Source: an uncultured Clostridia bacterium
Lineage (GTDB): Bacteria; Bacillota; Clostridia; TANB77; CAG-508
NCBI GenBank assembly: GCA_934119935.1
Contig: CAKOSX010000001.1
Location: 248,001 to 312,000, forward strand
Direction: 5' to 3'
Length of the DNA: 64,000 bases
Shown here: one piece after another, positions 8,580-17,563 of the stretch
Numbering within the stretch: position 1 is the first letter of the stretch
Layout of the letters: every line of letters starts with the position of its first letter
Program-made: the position numbers and the translations under genes
Notes under the pieces: generated by a model
Seen by the model: only the letters and a program-made list of their open reading frames with translations
Databases searched by the model: none
What the model was told of the DNA's origin: nothing

Positions 8580-9653
8580 ATGGCTACAAATCCAATGCAG
8601 AAGAAAGCAAGAAATTCATTTATATTAGGAGTATTAATAACTTTTATCGTTATGGCAATGGTTGTTGGTTGGTTATTATTGCAATTGAAAAAGATGCAAG
8701 ATGAAGAAGCCAAGATGAGTGCTAATAAGGTAAGAATTTGTGTTTTGAACAGTGATGTTGTGTCTGGTCAAATAATAACTGATGATTTGATCTCAACAAA
8801 GGATGTTGATAAGAATACAGTTCCAGCAAATGGAACATCAGATTTAACTAAGCTTACTAACTATTTCTTAGAGGATAAGAGTGGAAATCCTGTAATTACA
8901 AATGATGGAAAAACTTATCTACAAAGAGATGGAAGAAATTTAGAGTTAAAAACAGAGACTACAGGAGAATTTTATATTGAAACAAATAATTCTAAGGAAT
9001 ATGTTGAATTAACAACACCACCACTAATTGCAAAGATTGATATGCAAAAGAATACTGTTATAACGTCTTCAATGCTTGCTAAGTCTGACGAGAAAACAAC
9101 TGATGACTTAAGAATTCAAGAATATAATATGCTTCGTTTAGCAACTCAAATTGCACCAGAAGATTATATAGATGTTAGATTAAGATTACCATCTGGATTA
9201 GATTATATAGTTGTATCTAAGAAAAAAGTAGAAATACCACAAATTGATGGTGTGGATTCTGCAAATACTATTTGGCTACAATTAACAGAAGATGAGATTC
9301 TTGCAATGAGTAATGCGATAGTAGAAAATTATATTATAGATGGTTCTGTTTTGTACACTGCAAAATATGTTGAACCTGGAACACAAGAAAAAGCTACACC
9401 AACATATGTTCCAAGTGCAGAAGTTCAAAACTTAATGAGAAATAACGATTCAAATATAGTAGATACTGCTAAGATGGCATTATTAACAAGATATAATAGC
9501 AATACGAACGTAAGAAATGATATAAACAATGCAAAAGGTGCGGTAGACCCGGATGATGCACAATCAAATATAAGTGCTGGTGTTAAACAAGATGTATCAA
9601 CTGCACAGGATGAAAGACAATCTTATTTAGATGCATTAGCAGGTAATGATTAG
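8580..9653 (+). CDS. CpaB/RcpC-like pilus assembly protein (SAF domain)
   Basis: I place the start at 8580 (MATNPMQKKARNSF), where AGGAGG at 8565-8570 has 9-nt spacing. The frame is open further upstream, but that would read through the promoters and the repeat. The 357-residue protein has a short basic N-terminus, one membrane helix (residues ~13-35), and an extracytoplasmic region starting with a SAF-like strand (VCVLNSDVVSGQIITDDL-type). A CpaB-like second part follows (PEDYIDVRLRLPSG). CpaB proteins support Flp pilus assembly in the envelope. It heads the tad-like operon and is followed 25 bp later by a MinD-like gene. The C-terminus is polar and disordered. Confidence 0.8.
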   Translation: MATNPMQKKARNSFILGVLITFIVMAMVVGWLLLQLKKMQDEEAKMSANKVRICVLNSDVVSGQIITDDLISTKDVDKNTVPANGTSDLTKLTNYFLEDKSGNPVITNDGKTYLQRDGRNLELKTETTGEFYIETNNSKEYVELTTPPLIAKIDMQKNTVITSSMLAKSDEKTTDDLRIQEYNMLRLATQIAPEDYIDVRLRLPSGLDYIVVSKKKVEIPQIDGVDSANTIWLQLTEDEILAMSNAIVENYIIDGSVLYTAKYVEPGTQEKATPTYVPSAEVQNLMRNNDSNIVDTAKMALLTRYNSNTNVRNDINNAKGAVDPDDAQSNISAGVKQDVSTAQDERQSYLDALAGND

Positions 9654-9678
9654 TAGAATTAATTTCTAGGAGGAGACA

Positions 9679-10371
9679 ATGGAAAAGATAGGCTTTATAG
9701 GAGCATTTGATAAAACTGATTTAGTAATGTATGTCGCAAAAATTTTGGTAGAAGCAAAGAAAAAGGTACTATTAATTGATGCAACAGTTACTCAAAAGGC
9801 AAAATATGTTGTACCAACAATCGAGGACAAGTCTGCATATGTTACCAGTTTTGCTGATATAGATATTGCTGTTGGTTTTGAAAACTATAGTGAAATAAAG
9901 CAATATTTAGGAATGCCTGAATCAGCAGTATTCACATATGATTATATATTTATAGATGTTGATAATCCTAAATTATTAGAAAATTTTGATGTGTATGAAG
10001 CAAAGAAACTTTATTTCGTTACATCAATGGATGCATATTCATTAAGAAGAGGATTAGAAGTGTTAAGTGGAGTGCAAGCTCCACTTGCCATTGAAAAAGT
10101 ATACTTTTCAAATATGATGTCAAAAGAAGAAGATGATTATTTAAACTTCTTATCAAGAGATTATAGAATTCAATGGAAACAAGACATAATATATTTTCCA
10201 CACGAGACTTCAGATCAAGATAGAATAATGGAAAATCAGAGAGTAGCAAAAGTAAGATTCAAAGGATTAAGCACGGGTTATAGAGATTCACTAGTGTATT
10301 TGGCTCAAGACGTATGTGGCAATCAAAATGCAGTAAGAAAAGCGTACAAGCAAATAGAAAGAGGAGTATAA
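9679..10371 (+). CDS. MinD/ParA-fold protein without Walker A motif
   Basis: This 230-residue protein has the beginning and strand order of MinD/CpaE-type proteins: MEKIGFIGAFDKTDLVMYVA, then KKVLLIDATV, then YDYIFIDVDNP and KLYFVTSMDAYSLRRG. The phosphate-binding loop reads GAFDKTDLV instead of KGGxGKT/S, so classical ATP hydrolysis is unlikely. Its position between the CpaB-like gene and a second MinD-like gene, with 1 bp to the latter, suggests the two form a pair in pilus assembly or positioning. The assignment rests on fold pattern and context. Confidence 0.65.
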   Translation: MEKIGFIGAFDKTDLVMYVAKILVEAKKKVLLIDATVTQKAKYVVPTIEDKSAYVTSFADIDIAVGFENYSEIKQYLGMPESAVFTYDYIFIDVDNPKLLENFDVYEAKKLYFVTSMDAYSLRRGLEVLSGVQAPLAIEKVYFSNMMSKEEDDYLNFLSRDYRIQWKQDIIYFPHETSDQDRIMENQRVAKVRFKGLSTGYRDSLVYLAQDVCGNQNAVRKAYKQIERGV

Positions 10372-10372
10372 T

Positions 10373-11206
10373 ATGGCAGTAATATCTTTTTGGGGAAATG
10401 ATGAAAAAGAAACAGGTCAAACGTTATCTGTTGTTGCTATTGGAACAGAGATGGCAATTGACCACAATAAAAAAATACTTATTATATCTACTGGCTATAA
10501 AGATAAAACAATGGAAGATTGTTTTTGGGAAAAAAGAAATCTTAACATTGTTGGAACTGAACAGCCACAGGGTGGTATTGCAAACGGATTTGAAGGACTT
10601 GTAAAAATAATTCAGAGTAATAGAACTTCTTCAAATATAATAAGGGATTATGCAAAAGTTGTATTTAGAGACAGACTAGATATTTTGCTTGCACCATCAA
10701 CTAATGACCCTAAAACATACAATAATTTGACTACCTTTTATAAGGACTTATTAAAATATGCAAACCAAGAATATGAAATAGTATTAGTTGATGTGGATAA
10801 AAGAATGAATGGTGAAGATAAATCTGAAATCTTGAAAGCATCAGATGCTGTAATGGTTACATGTAAACAAAGCCAAGATGGTTTTGAAATGATAAGAAAC
10901 CTAAAAGAAAAGAGTACAAACTACAAGAAAAGAAACATAATGTATTTGCTTGGAAAATATGATTTTAATTCTAAGTATAATACTAAAAACTTAACAAGAA
11001 TACTTAAAGAAACAAGAGAAATATCTGCTGTACCATACAACATGTCATATTATGAATCAACAATGGAAGGAAAGGTTGCAGACTTTTTCTTAAATAATAG
11101 ATCTTTAACAGATAATGCAGATGTAAATGCAAGATTTATTCAAGAATGCAAAAGATGTTGTGAAAATATAATAGCAAAAATAGAAGAGTTAAAAATGAAA
11201 ATGTAG
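10373..11206 (+). CDS. MinD/CpaE-like protein with altered P-loop
   Basis: This 277-residue protein also shows a MinD/CpaE-like plan: VISFWGNDEKETGQTLSVV at the N-terminus, KKILIIST, EYEIVLVDVDKR and SDAVMVTCKQSQDGFEMI. The P-loop is NDEKETGQT. It keeps a lysine and GQT but departs from the deviant Walker A consensus KGGxGKT. It begins one base after the previous gene, with the binding site inside it. Together with the upstream protein it may be a heterodimeric localisation factor for the TadA-type ATPase encoded next. Confidence 0.66.
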   Translation: MAVISFWGNDEKETGQTLSVVAIGTEMAIDHNKKILIISTGYKDKTMEDCFWEKRNLNIVGTEQPQGGIANGFEGLVKIIQSNRTSSNIIRDYAKVVFRDRLDILLAPSTNDPKTYNNLTTFYKDLLKYANQEYEIVLVDVDKRMNGEDKSEILKASDAVMVTCKQSQDGFEMIRNLKEKSTNYKKRNIMYLLGKYDFNSKYNTKNLTRILKETREISAVPYNMSYYESTMEGKVADFFLNNRSLTDNADVNARFIQECKRCCENIIAKIEELKMKM

Positions 11207-11229
11207 GCCTTAACGAAAGGAGAAAAATA

Positions 11230-13149
11230 ATGGTTGTTAATCTAATATTAATGGCGATTGTTATAGGTGTTGCCTTTGCAGTTATTCGTAGATTTATTAC
11301 CAAGAGACAAAACGAAGAATCAGATGAAAAATTGCAGGTAGACGATAGAACATATACTTTGGAAATGATGATAAGCTTCGTAAAAAGAAGATTAGACGAA
11401 ATTACGAAAATCAACTTATACGATATTGGCCTTTCTGAAGAAGAGTTAAAAAGAAGAAAAAATAAAAAATACGAATTAAAGAAAGCCCTTAAAGGCTGTA
11501 CATATGGTGACGTAAACGATAAAAAGTATATTAAGGAATTAATATACGATATGCTTTATAATGAATACGGAGTTAATGAAACAAACGTATCAAAGGCAAT
11601 TCCTTTCGATATACCATCACTTTTAACTGCACAAGATAAATTCGATATTATTCTTTACATGTATAAATCAGAATTTGGTTATGAAGCTTTTTCAGAAATT
11701 ATGAAAAAGTACAACCTAGACGATTTAAAATATATAGAAGGAGAATCAAAGCCTTCATATGTTATAACACCTGAGGAAATTGATGATATTTATGAAAAAG
11801 AAAACTTTGCATTAACATTCCAAGACAAATTGAATGTTGTTGTGCAAAGAATATATCAACAATACAAAGGATATAGCAGTATAGATGAAATAAGAGATAT
11901 GAACATAGATGGTATTTCAGGTGGTGTATCTGGTCTTCCAGAAAGCTTCCTAAGCCAGGTTGCTCAAACTGATGGAGATTATTTAGGACAAATTGCTGAA
12001 CACAAAGTACCACGTGCTTGTGACAGTATTTGGATAATGTTCCATGGTAAATCTATACGTTTAGCATTCCTATCATTTGGAACAGAGGCAGAACTTAAGA
12101 GAGTTTGCCAGAACATATATAAATTTAACAATCCAGGACAGTTGTCAGATACAAATGGTTACAAGATTAACGAAATGAAAGATGGTTCTCGTGTCGTTGT
12201 TGTTAGACCAAGTATGTCTGAAACATGGGCATTCTTCGTAAGAAAGTTCGATGTTAAGCGTGCAACACTAGAACAAATAGTAAAATTCCCTGGAAAAGAA
12301 GATACAATCGATTTATTAAAGTACTTAGTAAAAGGAGCAAGAATTATTTCTCTAACTGGTGAGCAGGGTTGTGGTAAAACAACAATGCTTATGGCCATGA
12401 TAGAAAACATATACGAGACAATGAACCTTCGTATCACAGAAACTGCATTCGAGCTTCACTTAAGAAAAATATATCCAACAAGAAATATATTATCAATGCG
12501 TGAAACAGAAACAATTTCTGGACAGGCCTGCTTGGACGTTCAGAAAAAGACTGATGGTTCTGTTAACATCATCGGTGAGGTTGCAACTGACCCCGTAGCA
12601 TCTTGGATGATCCAATCTGCACAGGTTGCTTCTAAATTTACATTATTTACTCACCACGCTAAAACATTCCCAGACTTGGTAACAGCACTTCGTAACTCAA
12701 TGCTTAGAGCTGGAGTATTCAAGGATGAAAGAACAGCAGAGGAACAGGTTGTTTCGGTATTGAACTTCGATATCCACTTAGTAAAAGACTTTAGAGGTAG
12801 AAGATATATCGAAAGAATAACAGAATGTATTCCAGTAGAAGAAAGAAACGAATATACATTTGACTATAGAAAAGAAAAGACACTAGAAGGAAAATTAGAC
12901 AAATTCATGGACAACGCAACAAACTTCTTCACAAAAACAACAAACAGAGAATTATACAAATACAGAAATGTATTAGAGTACCATGATGGAACTTATGTAT
13001 TAACAAACCCAATAAGTGACAACAATATCAGAGAAATGTTAAACAACATGGATGATAGAGATGCAGAAGAATTCAAAAAATTCGTTAAGAGAAATTATGG
13101 AATCGATGCACATAGAGATTCAGACGATATAGAAGAAGAGGCTAAATAG
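11230..13149 (+). CDS. TadA/CpaF-family secretion ATPase with N-terminal membrane anchor
   Basis: This is the hexameric ATPase that drives pilus extension or secretion in Tad-type systems. Walker A is GEQGCGKTT near residue 377. NILSMRETETISGQACLDV, TDGSVNIIGEV (Asp/Glu-box region) and FTLFTHHAKTFPDLV match the family core. The 639 residues exceed the usual ~450. The extra part includes a hydrophobic helix at residues 1-18 followed by RRFITKRQ, which predicts membrane anchoring; TadA proteins are normally soluble. A helical region of ~200 residues precedes the core. A strong AAGGAG site lies before the ATG. The downstream neighbour is the platform protein, as expected for Tad. Confidence 0.88.
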   Translation: MVVNLILMAIVIGVAFAVIRRFITKRQNEESDEKLQVDDRTYTLEMMISFVKRRLDEITKINLYDIGLSEEELKRRKNKKYELKKALKGCTYGDVNDKKYIKELIYDMLYNEYGVNETNVSKAIPFDIPSLLTAQDKFDIILYMYKSEFGYEAFSEIMKKYNLDDLKYIEGESKPSYVITPEEIDDIYEKENFALTFQDKLNVVVQRIYQQYKGYSSIDEIRDMNIDGISGGVSGLPESFLSQVAQTDGDYLGQIAEHKVPRACDSIWIMFHGKSIRLAFLSFGTEAELKRVCQNIYKFNNPGQLSDTNGYKINEMKDGSRVVVVRPSMSETWAFFVRKFDVKRATLEQIVKFPGKEDTIDLLKYLVKGARIISLTGEQGCGKTTMLMAMIENIYETMNLRITETAFELHLRKIYPTRNILSMRETETISGQACLDVQKKTDGSVNIIGEVATDPVASWMIQSAQVASKFTLFTHHAKTFPDLVTALRNSMLRAGVFKDERTAEEQVVSVLNFDIHLVKDFRGRRYIERITECIPVEERNEYTFDYRKEKTLEGKLDKFMDNATNFFTKTTNRELYKYRNVLEYHDGTYVLTNPISDNNIREMLNNMDDRDAEEFKKFVKRNYGIDAHRDSDDIEEEAK

Positions 13150-13180
13150 ATATCATTAAAGGAGGTGCAAAACCAACAAT

Positions 13181-15259
13181 ATGGACAGCAAAATAATAAT
13201 ATATTTGATGGCTGGAGTAGGTGTACTTTTTATGCTAATTGTTGCAGCATATGTTATACTTAGTAAAAAGCTTAAAGCATCAGATACAATGCAAATAAAA
13301 CAATTAAGAGAAGGTACAAAAGAGAAGAGCTTTTCTACAGAGATAATTTATCAAAAACTATATAATATATACATAAAATCACCTTTTACAAAAAGATACC
13401 TATTTAAAATAAGAAGAAGACTAGAAATTATAAATATTGATGATGAATACTTAACAAGAAAGCAAACATCAGCAATATTAACAAAGGCACTAGCAATTAT
13501 AGTTCCAATAACATTGATAATAATTTTCATTACTAAAAGCAACACGCTATTAATGTCTATACTATTGATATTTGAATTATTCATGATAGACACATTAGTA
13601 GATGGAATGGTTGATAAGATTGATAACAAATTACTTGTTCAACAGATAGATTTCTTTGCCGAAATAAGACATGCTTACCATGAATTTAACATGGTTGAGG
13701 AGGCTATTTACCAAGTTGCACAAGGTGATAGTGCTCCAGAAATGTCTAGACAGGCAGAAAAAATATACGAAATACTTATTTCAAACGATCCAGAAGGTGA
13801 ACTAGAAAAGTACTATGATGTTGCACCAAATAGTTATTTAAAGGAATTTGCAGGTGTTTCTTACTTAACAAAAGAATTTGGTGATAGAACAGTAGATAAA
13901 ACATCATTATACTTGAAAAACTTAAATAACATAAGCCAAGAGATGCAACTTGAAATATTAAAAAGAGATAAACTTGATTATGTATTTCAAAGTTTGTCGG
14001 TAATAGCTATTTTACCATTATTATGTTTGGAGCCAATAAAGAGTTGGGCTGTTTCAGAATTTAATTTTACAAAATCATTCTACTATGGTAAAAACGGAAT
14101 GATTGTACAATTATTGCTTGTTATTTTAACATTTGTTTGTTATATTCTAACAAGAAAATTAAAAGACAACGGTTCGACAGTAATAAATACAAAACCGGAA
14201 CATCCATGGGAAGAGAAAGTATACAATGTACCTCTTATAAAAAAGGTTGTTGATATGTTCATACCAAAGGATGGAACAAAAGAGAGAAGAAAATTAAGAG
14301 AATTAATAAAAGATTCTGCTTCAAAAGACAAAATAGAATGGATTTATGTTAAAAGACTATTACTTACAGTTGTAACGTTCTTTGCGTCTCTTGTAATATT
14401 TGGACAATTACATAAAATACAAATAAACTATGTTTATACAGAGCCAACATCAACATATAACATAGTAGGAGAGATGTCTGGAAAAGATTTAAAAAAGGCA
14501 GAAGAAATTACTGAGAGTGATAATAAATTCTTGGAAAAGTTCAAAGGTAAAACAGATACAACACAAGAAGATATAGAAAAAGCAATGAAAAAATCTGAAG
14601 ATTATAAAAAGAGTACAGATGATGAAATTGCAACAGCTGCAGAAAGAGTCTTAGGAAAATTAAGACAAGTAAATAGTGAGTATTTGAGCTGGTTTGAATT
14701 GGTTCTTGCAATGGTATTTGCTATAATAGGATATAATTTACCAGTATGGTTGCTATTCTTCCAAGCAAAAATGAGAAAAATGGAAATGGAAAATGAAGTA
14801 ATGCAATTCCAAACAATTATATTAATGCTTATGAGAATAGAGAGAGTAAATGTTGAAATGATTCTAGAATGGTTGGAAAGATATTCAAACATATTCAGAG
14901 AACCAATAACTAAGTGTGTTAACAACTACGAGAGTGGTCCATGGGAAGCACTTGAAGAAATGAAGGATGATGTTAACTATAAGGAATTTATCAGATTAAT
15001 AGAAAGTATGCAAGCAGCAGTTGAAAAAATTCCTATTGCAGAAGCTTTTGATGAGTTGGACTCTGAAAGAGATTACTATCAGGAAAGAAGAAAAGAATCT
15101 AATGCAAGATTGATTCAGAAAAAAGGAATGATAGGAAAAGTAATTGGATTTGCACCCATGGTTGGATTGTTTGTTGGGTATTTAATTGTTCCATTGGTAT
15201 TTATCGGACTAACGAGTATGATGTCATCAATGAATGATATGTCGTCAATGGCTGCATAG
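13181..15259 (+). CDS. Inner-membrane platform protein with two TadB/TadC-like halves
   Basis: The 692 residues are about twice the length of TadB or TadC. Helix groups lie at residues ~5-30, ~100-145, ~270-325, ~390-410, ~500-530 and ~660-685. Two soluble stretches resemble T2SSF domains: one around FFAEIRHAYHEFNMVEEAI (residue ~155) and a second around IILMLMRIERVNVEMILEWL (residue ~547), each followed by a DEL/E-rich loop. I infer a fusion or duplication that supplies both platform subunits in one chain. It starts 31 bp after the ATPase gene with GGAGGTG in front. The last residues are Met/Ser-rich. Confidence 0.8.
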   Translation: MDSKIIIYLMAGVGVLFMLIVAAYVILSKKLKASDTMQIKQLREGTKEKSFSTEIIYQKLYNIYIKSPFTKRYLFKIRRRLEIINIDDEYLTRKQTSAILTKALAIIVPITLIIIFITKSNTLLMSILLIFELFMIDTLVDGMVDKIDNKLLVQQIDFFAEIRHAYHEFNMVEEAIYQVAQGDSAPEMSRQAEKIYEILISNDPEGELEKYYDVAPNSYLKEFAGVSYLTKEFGDRTVDKTSLYLKNLNNISQEMQLEILKRDKLDYVFQSLSVIAILPLLCLEPIKSWAVSEFNFTKSFYYGKNGMIVQLLLVILTFVCYILTRKLKDNGSTVINTKPEHPWEEKVYNVPLIKKVVDMFIPKDGTKERRKLRELIKDSASKDKIEWIYVKRLLLTVVTFFASLVIFGQLHKIQINYVYTEPTSTYNIVGEMSGKDLKKAEEITESDNKFLEKFKGKTDTTQEDIEKAMKKSEDYKKSTDDEIATAAERVLGKLRQVNSEYLSWFELVLAMVFAIIGYNLPVWLLFFQAKMRKMEMENEVMQFQTIILMLMRIERVNVEMILEWLERYSNIFREPITKCVNNYESGPWEALEEMKDDVNYKEFIRLIESMQAAVEKIPIAEAFDELDSERDYYQERRKESNARLIQKKGMIGKVIGFAPMVGLFVGYLIVPLVFIGLTSMMSSMNDMSSMAA

Positions 15260-15276
15260 AAAGGACGGGAAAAACT

Positions 15277-15969
15277 ATGGAAAATGCAACAAAAGCGTTA
15301 GAAATGGCAGGAAGCGTTCTAATAGGTGTATTGTTATTAGGGTGTATATTATTTGCTTACACTAGAATGAACGAGTTAAAAGATACAGAGCATAAAACTG
15401 AAGTTACAGAACAGGCGAAAGATTTTAATTTGGATTATGAAGCATACAACAGAGATAATTTATATGGAAGCGATATTTTTTCTTTAGCTAACAAAATAGA
15501 AGATTATAATGCAAAAGAAGCTGATGGAAAATCATATGGTAAAATTTCAATGATTGTTAAAGTAACAAATCCAGTAATTAGTCCAAGTTTTTTCAAGGAT
15601 AAATCGTATACGTATACTGGAACTGAATTTAACGATTGCTATGATAAATTATCAGAAGCAATAAAAAAAGTAAATAACATTTATTTTGAAAAAAACGTAT
15701 CATATTGGTCGAAGTTTCAAGATACGAAAGTAAGAGTAAACGACCAATATACTAGACTTGAAGAACAGCTAATTAGTGCAATGAAAGGTGGAGTGGATGA
15801 ATTTAATCGTTCAGCATCTACAATAAAAAAACTTAGAGAAGATATTAAAAATTATAAAGCTTATCAAAGTGAACAAAAGGATATGGCAAGAAAGACATTT
15901 AAATGTACTAATATAGAGTACTACAGTGATACTGGAAGAATAAAAACGATGGAATTTACTGATAAATAG
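15277..15969 (+). CDS. Pilin-like protein, leaderless N-terminal helix (paralogue 1)
   Basis: This 230-residue protein starts MENATKALEMAG and runs straight into a hydrophobic helix (residues ~10-29). An extracytoplasmic domain follows (NLDYEAYNRDNLYGSDIFSL). The start shares the ENAxxAL signature with the genes at 15989, 17072 and 17564. The layout resembles a mature type IV pilin, with Glu near the N-terminus and the helix exposed at once, but there is no leader peptide to cleave. It ends with FKCTNIEYYSDTGRIKTMEF, and that FKCTNI motif recurs in the next two genes. A structural subunit role is inferred. Confidence 0.7.
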   Translation: MENATKALEMAGSVLIGVLLLGCILFAYTRMNELKDTEHKTEVTEQAKDFNLDYEAYNRDNLYGSDIFSLANKIEDYNAKEADGKSYGKISMIVKVTNPVISPSFFKDKSYTYTGTEFNDCYDKLSEAIKKVNNIYFEKNVSYWSKFQDTKVRVNDQYTRLEEQLISAMKGGVDEFNRSASTIKKLREDIKNYKAYQSEQKDMARKTFKCTNIEYYSDTGRIKTMEFTDK

Positions 15970-15988
15970 AGTTAGGAGGAAGAAAATA

Positions 15989-16504
15989 GTGGAGAATGCA
16001 AGTAGAGCCTTATTGATGGCTGCAGGTGTATTAGTAGGTGTATTATTACTATCTTTAGCTGTGTTTTTATTCACTATTTTCGGTAACTTCGGCTCTGATA
16101 TGACAGCTCAGATGAATGAAAAAAATATTTCTGAATTCAATGCACAATTCTTAAAATATGAAAGCAGCCAAGATGAAAATGGAGATTGGCAAAATTTATG
16201 CAGAGCTCAGGATGTAGTAACAATTGCAAATTTGGCTAAAGAAAACAATGCCCAATATGATTATTCTGTAAGTGATGAAAAGACGGGATATTATTATGTA
16301 AGAGTAATTGTAACTACTAAAGATCCAAAAAAAACAAGAAATAATTTTGAAACTGATTCACTAGATACATATACAACTTTTCTAAAAGATTTTTCTGGAA
16401 AAGAAATAAATAATTCTTTTAATGTTTGGTATTTTAAATGTACTAATATTAAGATAAATCCAAATAGTAAACGAGTATGTAGTGTTACATTTGAGCAAAT
16501 GTAA
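15989..16504 (+). CDS. Pilin-like protein, leaderless N-terminal helix (paralogue 2, GTG start)
   Basis: The start is GTG at 15989 behind AGGAGGA (15974-15980). The product reads (M)ENASRALLMAAGVLVG, with one helix (residues ~9-30) and an exported domain of ~140 residues. The motif FNAQFLKYESSQDE, then DVVTIANLAKENN, matches the plan of paralogue 1. The FKCTNIKINPNSKRVCSV end matches its C-terminus. It follows the previous gene by 19 bp. One Cys near the end is conserved among three paralogues. Confidence 0.7.
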   Translation: MENASRALLMAAGVLVGVLLLSLAVFLFTIFGNFGSDMTAQMNEKNISEFNAQFLKYESSQDENGDWQNLCRAQDVVTIANLAKENNAQYDYSVSDEKTGYYYVRVIVTTKDPKKTRNNFETDSLDTYTTFLKDFSGKEINNSFNVWYFKCTNIKINPNSKRVCSVTFEQM

Positions 16505-16581
16505 AATTGTTACAAATGAATTAAAAATGAAATAAGATATTGCATATTAAAATCTTAAATGTTATAATTAGGAAGATGAAG

Positions 16582-17010
16582 ATGAAAAAAATAATAATTT
16601 GTATATTATCAGTTTTTTTAGTAATTATTTGTATAGTTGGTTATAGTATATATCAAAAGAACGAAAATATTGCACAAATAGGTGCTGATAATAAAGTTTA
16701 TGAGAGTTACTATAAGAAAGAAGTCCTTGGAACAGATATAATATCATTAATAAATAAGGCTACAGATAGCAATGAAAAAAATGATGTTGAAGTCGATAAA
16801 GATGGAAATTACATAGAAAATGGCAAAAATTCTATAAGAGTCGAGATAAAGTTTAAAAAATTAGAAAAAGTAATTACAATGGAAAGAATAAATAATATAG
16901 GAATAGAAAAATTTTGGAGTAATTATGGTGCTCTAAGCTTCAAATGTACAAAAATTGACTATCATGAAAAAACACATAAAGTTAAATATATGTACTTTGA
17001 AGAAATATAA
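16582..17010 (+). CDS. Pilin-like protein, divergent paralogue with signal-anchor start
   Basis: I choose ATG 16582 (MKKIIICILSVFLV), because AGGAAG at 16570-16575 has 6-nt spacing from it. Starts upstream (TTG 16540, ATG 16576) leave no room for a binding site. The 142-residue product has one helix at residues ~3-23. Its GTDIISLINKATDSN and FKCTKIDYHEKTHKVKYMYF segments match the adjacent paralogues. Unlike them it begins with a basic MKK signal-anchor rather than MENA, so it may be a minor subunit or a related membrane-bound protein. Confidence 0.62.
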   Translation: MKKIIICILSVFLVIICIVGYSIYQKNENIAQIGADNKVYESYYKKEVLGTDIISLINKATDSNEKNDVEVDKDGNYIENGKNSIRVEIKFKKLEKVITMERINNIGIEKFWSNYGALSFKCTKIDYHEKTHKVKYMYFEEI

Positions 17011-17071
17011 CAATGTTATTATTATTTTAATATAAATATAAAATTTTATAAAATCTAAGGAGGAAAAATTT

Positions 17072-17530
17072 ATGGAGAATGCAAGTAAAGCATTAATTAT
17101 AGCAGGAGCTATACTTTTATCAATTTTAATTATAGGATTAGGTATGTTTATATACCAACAAGCATCTGGAGCAATGAGTGGAGCCAATTTGGATCCTCAA
17201 AAAGTAAGTGCGTATAATTCAGAATTTGAAAATTACGAAGGAACAAGATCTGGAACACAAGTAAGGGCATTATTAGATGCAGTAAGAGCTCATAATAATG
17301 CAAATACTGATGATCCAACATTAAATATTACTGTAATAGAAGGTACAGCATCAGGTACGACAACTGCTCCTACGGCAGTAGTTACTGCCAAAACTGTGAA
17401 TGATATAAAGGCGAATATAAAGGCTGGAAAAACATATACAGTTGATTTTGGATATGATGCAAACTCTGGATATATAGTTGCAGTTGGAATTGTAGAAAAA
17501 GGAAAATCAAATACTAACACTGGTAACTAA
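17072..17530 (+). CDS. Pilin-like protein, leaderless N-terminal helix (paralogue 3)
   Basis: This 152-residue protein begins MENASKALIIAGAILLSILI, with the helix at residues ~8-29. A small Thr/Ala/Gly-rich exported domain follows (VRALLDAVRAHNNANTDDP, then TVIEGTASGTTTAPT). It has the strongest binding site of the group (AAGGAGG) and the smallest domain, as expected for an abundant major subunit. That ranking is an inference. No cysteine is present, unlike its neighbours. Confidence 0.7.
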   Translation: MENASKALIIAGAILLSILIIGLGMFIYQQASGAMSGANLDPQKVSAYNSEFENYEGTRSGTQVRALLDAVRAHNNANTDDPTLNITVIEGTASGTTTAPTAVVTAKTVNDIKANIKAGKTYTVDFGYDANSGYIVAVGIVEKGKSNTNTGN

Positions 17531-17563
17531 ATAGAAAATTTAAAATATGAAAGGTTATTGTTT

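Noticed and set aside
16540..16568. TTGCAT-N17-TATAAT looks like a promoter before the pilin-like gene at 16582
   Set aside because: Its transcription start would fall at about 16575, within or after the binding site (16570-16575), so the transcript would be leaderless. In such AT-rich DNA the match may be chance.
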